Positions 32,565 to 35,200 of a stretch of DNA of 35,200 bases are shown here, piece after piece; the first letter of the stretch is position 1; each line of letters starts with the position of its first letter. This DNA comes from Rubripirellula sp. GTDB taxonomy: Bacteria > Planctomycetota > Planctomycetia > Pirellulales > Pirellulaceae. The notes under the pieces were generated by a model that saw only the letters and a list, made by a program, of their open reading frames with translations, did not search any database and was not told the origin of the DNA. The stretch covers positions 4,361-39,560 of the forward strand of contig JAAXJB010000066.1 in the NCBI GenBank assembly GCA_012270065.1, written 5' to 3'. Made by a program: the position numbers and the translations under genes.

Positions 32565-33932
32565 ATGATTCGTTCAGCATTAGTGCTTCTTCCCATCCTC
32601 AGTTGCACCATCATGCCGATTTTGGCGCAAACACCTCGCAACCCCCGTTCCCGTGGTGGTAGCAGTCAAATGCCCCAACCGGGAACGATCCTCCCCACGG
32701 TGAAAGTGGTTGATGAACAAGGCCGAGATTTTTCGACCGCCAGTCTCCGCGGTAGTTACACCGTGCTGGTATTCGGTTGCCTGACCTGACCGCCTTTTCT
32801 CAGAAATGTCCCCAGTTTGGAGACAGTGCAACGTGACTATCAGCCCAAAGGGGTGAAGTTCTATTACATCTACAAGGCATTGGCTCATCCGGAAAACTTC
32901 GGTTACGTCACACCTTTCAACCTCAAAGAACGGTTGATGCATGTGGCCGAAGCAAAAAAGAGTCTCGGGACACAGATTCCATGGCTCTGTGACAACATGA
33001 ATAACGATTTGAAACATGCTCTGGGTAATCGGCCCAACTCGGAATTCATCATCGACCCGGATGGAAAAATCGTGATTGCCAGAGACTGGAGCCAACCGGA
33101 AAAATTGCGTGCCGATCTGGAACGACTGGCAGGTCCCATCACCAACCCAACCACTATCAAAGATCTGGATCTGCCCACTCGTGAACCACCGCAACAGGCA
33201 CGAACAGGAATCGTCGAGCGTATCACTCTTCCAGACAACATGTCTCCTCTCAAGATGACCGCCAGAAAATCGGACGCGCCTCACTATGCAAAACTGCGTG
33301 CTGAAATGAGTGGTGATCAACTCTATCTGGGGTTCTTCCTTGACCCCCTTTATCAAGTTCACTGGAACAACAAAGCTCCGGCATTGAGTTTCAGTATCGA
33401 AACGCCATCTGACGTTTCCGCAACGCCGTCAAGTGGCAAGGCTGAGAAGGTTGAAGTCGATGCTGATGCTGACCCTCGTGAGTTCCTTGTCACCATCGAT
33501 GGCCGATCCGCCGAACCACTGATCGTAACGGTCAACTACTTTGCCTGTGATGATGCTGAAACATTCTGTGTCCCGGTGACGCAACAGTACGAAGTTTCAT
33601 TTGAACGTGATCGCGACGGTGGATCACGAAGAAGATCCGGTGACCGAATGACTCAAAACCGTGGTCCTGGTGGAGGTCCGATGATGGGGGAAATGATGCG
33701 ACGCATGTCCATCATGCGAGCACTGGATGGCAATGGTGACGGAGAGATTTCTGCAGTGGAAATCGAAGCTGCCCCCCAATCGCTGCGCGAAATCGATCAA
33801 GATGGTAACGGCCGACTGAGTCGTGAAGAGATTCGAGGTGAAGGTATCGGCGGTCCGGGTGATCCACGATCGAGAAGACGACCGATGCAACGGTTTGGAA
33901 ACCCGCGATTCCGTGATTTCTCACCGAACTGA
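32565..33932 (+). CDS. Predicted selenoprotein: deiodinase-like thioredoxin-fold domain, DsbD-alpha-like domain and EF-hand pair (TGA 32787-32789 read as Sec)
   Basis: One frame of 455 residues with a single in-frame TGA at codon 75. It starts MIRSALVLLPILSCTIMPILAQ, a signal peptide (possibly lipoprotein-like). Across the TGA the peptide reads TVLVFGCLT-U-PPFLRNV, matching the iodothyronine deiodinase active site (FGSCTUPPF) and forming a C72-x-x-U75 redox pair. The thioredoxin fold continues (KFYYIYKALAHPENFGY, with the deiodinase-type HP; FIIDPDGKIVIARDW) to about residue 190. Residues ~208-346 resemble a DsbD-alpha-like beta domain ending VTVNYFACDDAETFCVPV (C328, C335). EF-hand loops are D388-GNGDGEISAV-E399 and D411-QDGNGRLSRE-E422. 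A SECIS-like hairpin lies at 32807-32825. A pseudogene or a TGA error is the alternative, but conservation on both sides argues against decay. Deiodination itself is not implied; peroxide or disulfide chemistry is equally possible. Confidence 0.85.
32787..32789 (+). other. In-frame TGA proposed to encode selenocysteine
   Basis: The TGA lies between codons for GCLT and PPFL, exactly where deiodinases and related redox proteins have Sec (or Cys in homologs). The frame is open on both sides from 32565 to 33932. Confidence 0.83.
32807..32825 (+). promoter_or_regulatory. Putative bacterial SECIS hairpin
   Basis: TGTC-C-CCA-GTT-TGG-A-GACA: a 4-bp lower stem, one C/A mismatch, a 3-bp upper stem and a three-base apical loop starting with G. 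The loop is 26-28 nt after the TGA. Bacterial SECIS elements lie within the coding region close downstream of the UGA and need a G early in a small apical loop, so position and form fit. The stem is short and needs folding and homolog comparison. Confidence 0.65.
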
Positions 33933-33943
33933 TCTTCGGATCA
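33930..33943 (+). other. Small UUCG-type hairpin over the selenoprotein stop codon
   Basis: TGATC-TTCG-GATCA: a 5-bp stem with a stable tetraloop beginning at the stop codon. No T-tract follows, so a terminator role is uncertain. Confidence 0.35.
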
Positions 33944-34097
33944 AGAAATGGGAAACACTGTCGCCTCATGAGGCAAGCGATCCGAATCCGAAGGCACATC
34001 GATCGCGTTTGGACAGCGAATGCTGGCAGTTTGCCGCTGCCAACCACTGAAAAGGTCCGTTTGAAGCGGCGACATCATCGTCTGAACGGCCCGGCTG

Positions 34098-34295
34098 TTA
34101 TTCGCCGAGCGCTTCTCTGACAAGAGCTTCAATGTCCATTCCGCCCGTACCGATGGAATCCATGATCGAATCGTGCTGGGTTTTTTCCTCATAGTCCTCA
34201 ACACGCGTGATGATCGACTGAATTTCTTCAGGACCATGTCCACGTTCGACAAGATAATCTTTCAGGACCTGATAATTGTCTTCGTTGGATGCCAT
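34098..34295 (-). CDS. Small acidic helical protein, unknown function
   Basis: 65 residues on the minus strand, with GGAG placed 8 bases before the ATG. The sequence is coherent and helical: YQVLKDYLVERGHGPEEI, then IITRVEDYEEKTQHDSIMDSI, ending MDIEALVREALGE. No signal peptide or cysteine is present, so it is probably cytoplasmic. I do not recognise a named family. It stands alone, facing the selenoprotein gene across 165 bases in which I see no clear terminator. Confidence 0.7.
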   Translation of the reverse strand: MASNEDNYQVLKDYLVERGHGPEEIQSIITRVEDYEEKTQHDSIMDSIGTGGMDIEALVREALGE

Positions 34296-35082
34296 CTGAT
34301 GATCTCCGCGTTCCGCTTGAATCCCGTCGCTGTGTCGGGCTCAGTGTCAGGGTCAGTGTCACTGTCAATTCTCACCGCCAGCAGCAGAATCTCCAAGTAA
34401 AATCAACCGTCTGATTTTTCTACCGAGACAGGCCGGACGTAACACTGCCTGAGAAACCTACGTCAGTTTGAATTCACGAGTGCTGGAAGCGACACATGGA
34501 ATGCACTGGAATTCAAAAAATGCCTGATCAATTGTATTAATCGCTGCATTCTGACCAAAGAAAACCCCGACAGCACCTGCGACGGTGCTGTCTGAACCGA
34601 AGTTGTTGGGAATTCTACTCTTGCGTAAAAAAGCAACTTTCGGTGGCGGCACCAACGATGTCGACTGGCTGCGAGGACGCGAACTTTTCGACCTGATGGA
34701 TGTCCTCTGAATGAATGTCCGACATTTCGGACTCGATTGAACACGGCGGGTGAAGTACGGGACGACTGGACCCGAATAAACGAAAGCAGTACGACCACGG
34801 TAATTCGAACCGTTAGCAGAGGACACTTGGCCAACGATCACACAATTTTCGGCCCGGATGCGAAATGGCGAATTTGCTGATACACTTCCCGTGCGATCAC
34901 CGTTTCGTTTGCAGGCGTGGTTGCCTTGCTGGTGCGACAGCACCAACAAGATATTTTTGGAAGGTTCTCAACCCGCAAGTACGATATTCGATCGTGGTCG
35001 GAATATGGTAATCGACTTGTGGGCCAGTCATCGCTTCGGCACAACTGGTTGAGATCCGGAAAACGCCGCAGATTGCGGCATC
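34296..35082. other. Region without a convincing gene
   Basis: About 790 bases between the small minus-strand gene and tRNA-Leu. A minus-strand open frame at 34458-34949 (163 codons) is the longest, but it is serine/arginine-rich, lacks a good ribosome binding site and matches nothing I know. The visible elements are a hexanucleotide-periodic tract at 34332-34367 and a small hairpin (GCCGCA-GAT-TGCGGC, 35065-35079) immediately before the tRNA. Confidence 0.5.
34332..34367 (-). repeat. Imperfect hexanucleotide repeat (TGACAC type)
   Basis: On the minus strand the tract reads as successive TGACAG, TGACAC, TGACCC, TGACAC, TGAGCC and CGACAC units. It lies 37-72 bases upstream of the small minus-strand gene's start, so it falls in its leader or promoter region. 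Confidence 0.55.
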
Positions 35083-35168
35083 GCCCAGGTGGTGGAATTG
35101 GCAGACACAGGGGATTTAAAATCCCCCGGCTGGTAACGGCTATGCGGGTTCAAGTCCCGCCCTGGGCA
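35083..35168 (+). tRNA. tRNA-Leu (UAA)
   Basis: An 86-base class II tRNA. The acceptor stem is GCCCAGG/CCTGGGC with discriminator A. The D-arm is TGGTGGAATTGGCAGACAC. The anticodon stem GGGGA/TCCCC encloses loop TTTAAAA with anticodon TAA at 35117-35119. There is a long variable arm and a T-arm with GGTTCAAGTCC. The 3' CCA is not encoded (ACTG follows), so it must be added after transcription. Confidence 0.97.
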
Positions 35169-35200
35169 CTGCAATTGACGGGGTTTTTGACTTTCTCGCT

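Noticed and set aside
32580-33362. Minus-strand open frame of 260 codons opposite the selenoprotein.
   Set aside because: The plus strand carries recognised redox motifs throughout; the antisense peptide has no motif, signal or ribosome binding site.
32565-33932. Two separate genes: a 74-residue peptide ending at TGA 32787 and a second gene starting at TTG 32817.
   Set aside because: Both are in the same frame, the active-site motif spans the TGA, the second part would lack a start with a ribosome binding site, and a SECIS-like hairpin follows. One selenoprotein gene is the simpler reading.
34458-34949. Minus-strand open frame of 163 codons in the gene-poor region.
   Set aside because: It is serine/arginine-rich with no known motif and no good ribosome binding site. 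It remains possible but is not supported enough to list as a gene.
35065-35079. GCCGCA-GAT-TGCGGC hairpin before tRNA-Leu as an intrinsic terminator.
   Set aside because: The stem is only six pairs and no T-tract follows; the tRNA begins four bases later.
1-35200. CRISPR array, insertion sequence, prophage or integrase.
   Set aside because: No regularly spaced repeats, transposase or integrase motifs were seen on either strand.

Overview
The window reads as chromosomal DNA from a planctomycete or a close PVC-group relative. The basis is the stack of families typical of that group: planctomycete cytochrome proteins (DUF1549/DUF1553 and DUF1587/1592/1588/1585 types) paired with twin-arginine DUF1501 and DUF1552 proteins, five sulfatases, several PQQ-like beta-propellers and a tandem NIPSNAP protein. 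Almost every product carries an export signal, so the encoded biology is mostly periplasmic or cell-envelope. Genus cannot be told from the sequence.

Layout. 1-5039: the C-terminal part of a repeat protein, then a DUF1549/DUF1553 cytochrome-like protein and its DUF1501 partner. 5230-7113: a tandem NIPSNAP protein (+) converging on a TolB-like propeller (-). 7589-25022: a long co-directional block. It holds a small beta-rich ORF, three sulfatases (the third fused to a cytochrome c tail), a cytochrome/propeller/cytochrome protein, a PQQ propeller with two EF-hands, a DUF1592-family cytochrome protein with its DUF1552 partner, another PQQ propeller, and a PQQ propeller with ankyrin repeats. Several junctions overlap by 1 or 4 bases (8161, 13809, 16343, 17851), which implies translational coupling. 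25360-28584: two convergent sulfatases separated by a hairpin. 28922-31927: a large PQQ propeller with a degenerate methyltransferase-like head. 32054-35168: a small hypothetical gene, a probable selenoprotein, a small conserved-looking minus-strand gene, a 0.8-kb stretch with no convincing gene, and tRNA-Leu(UAA).

How the parts may work together. The sulfatases would remove sulfate from exported or environmental sulfated substrates. The cytochrome-like, DUF1552 and propeller proteins interleaved with them in one probable transcript suggest an envelope-located oxidation or electron-transfer system tied to sulfated-compound use. That is inference: no glycoside hydrolase, lyase or TonB transporter is visible to name the substrate.

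Most notable result: 32565-33932 is one reading frame interrupted by a single TGA at codon 75. Read as selenocysteine it gives GCLTUPPF, a near match to the iodothyronine deiodinase active site (SCTUPPF) and a CxxU redox motif. A 19-nt hairpin with a G-first apical loop lies 26-28 nt past the TGA, as expected of a bacterial SECIS. The same polypeptide continues into a DsbD-alpha-like domain and two EF-hands. A second notable result is a ~68-residue module, about half identical by hand count, shared by the sulfatase-cytochrome fusion and the next, overlapping gene.
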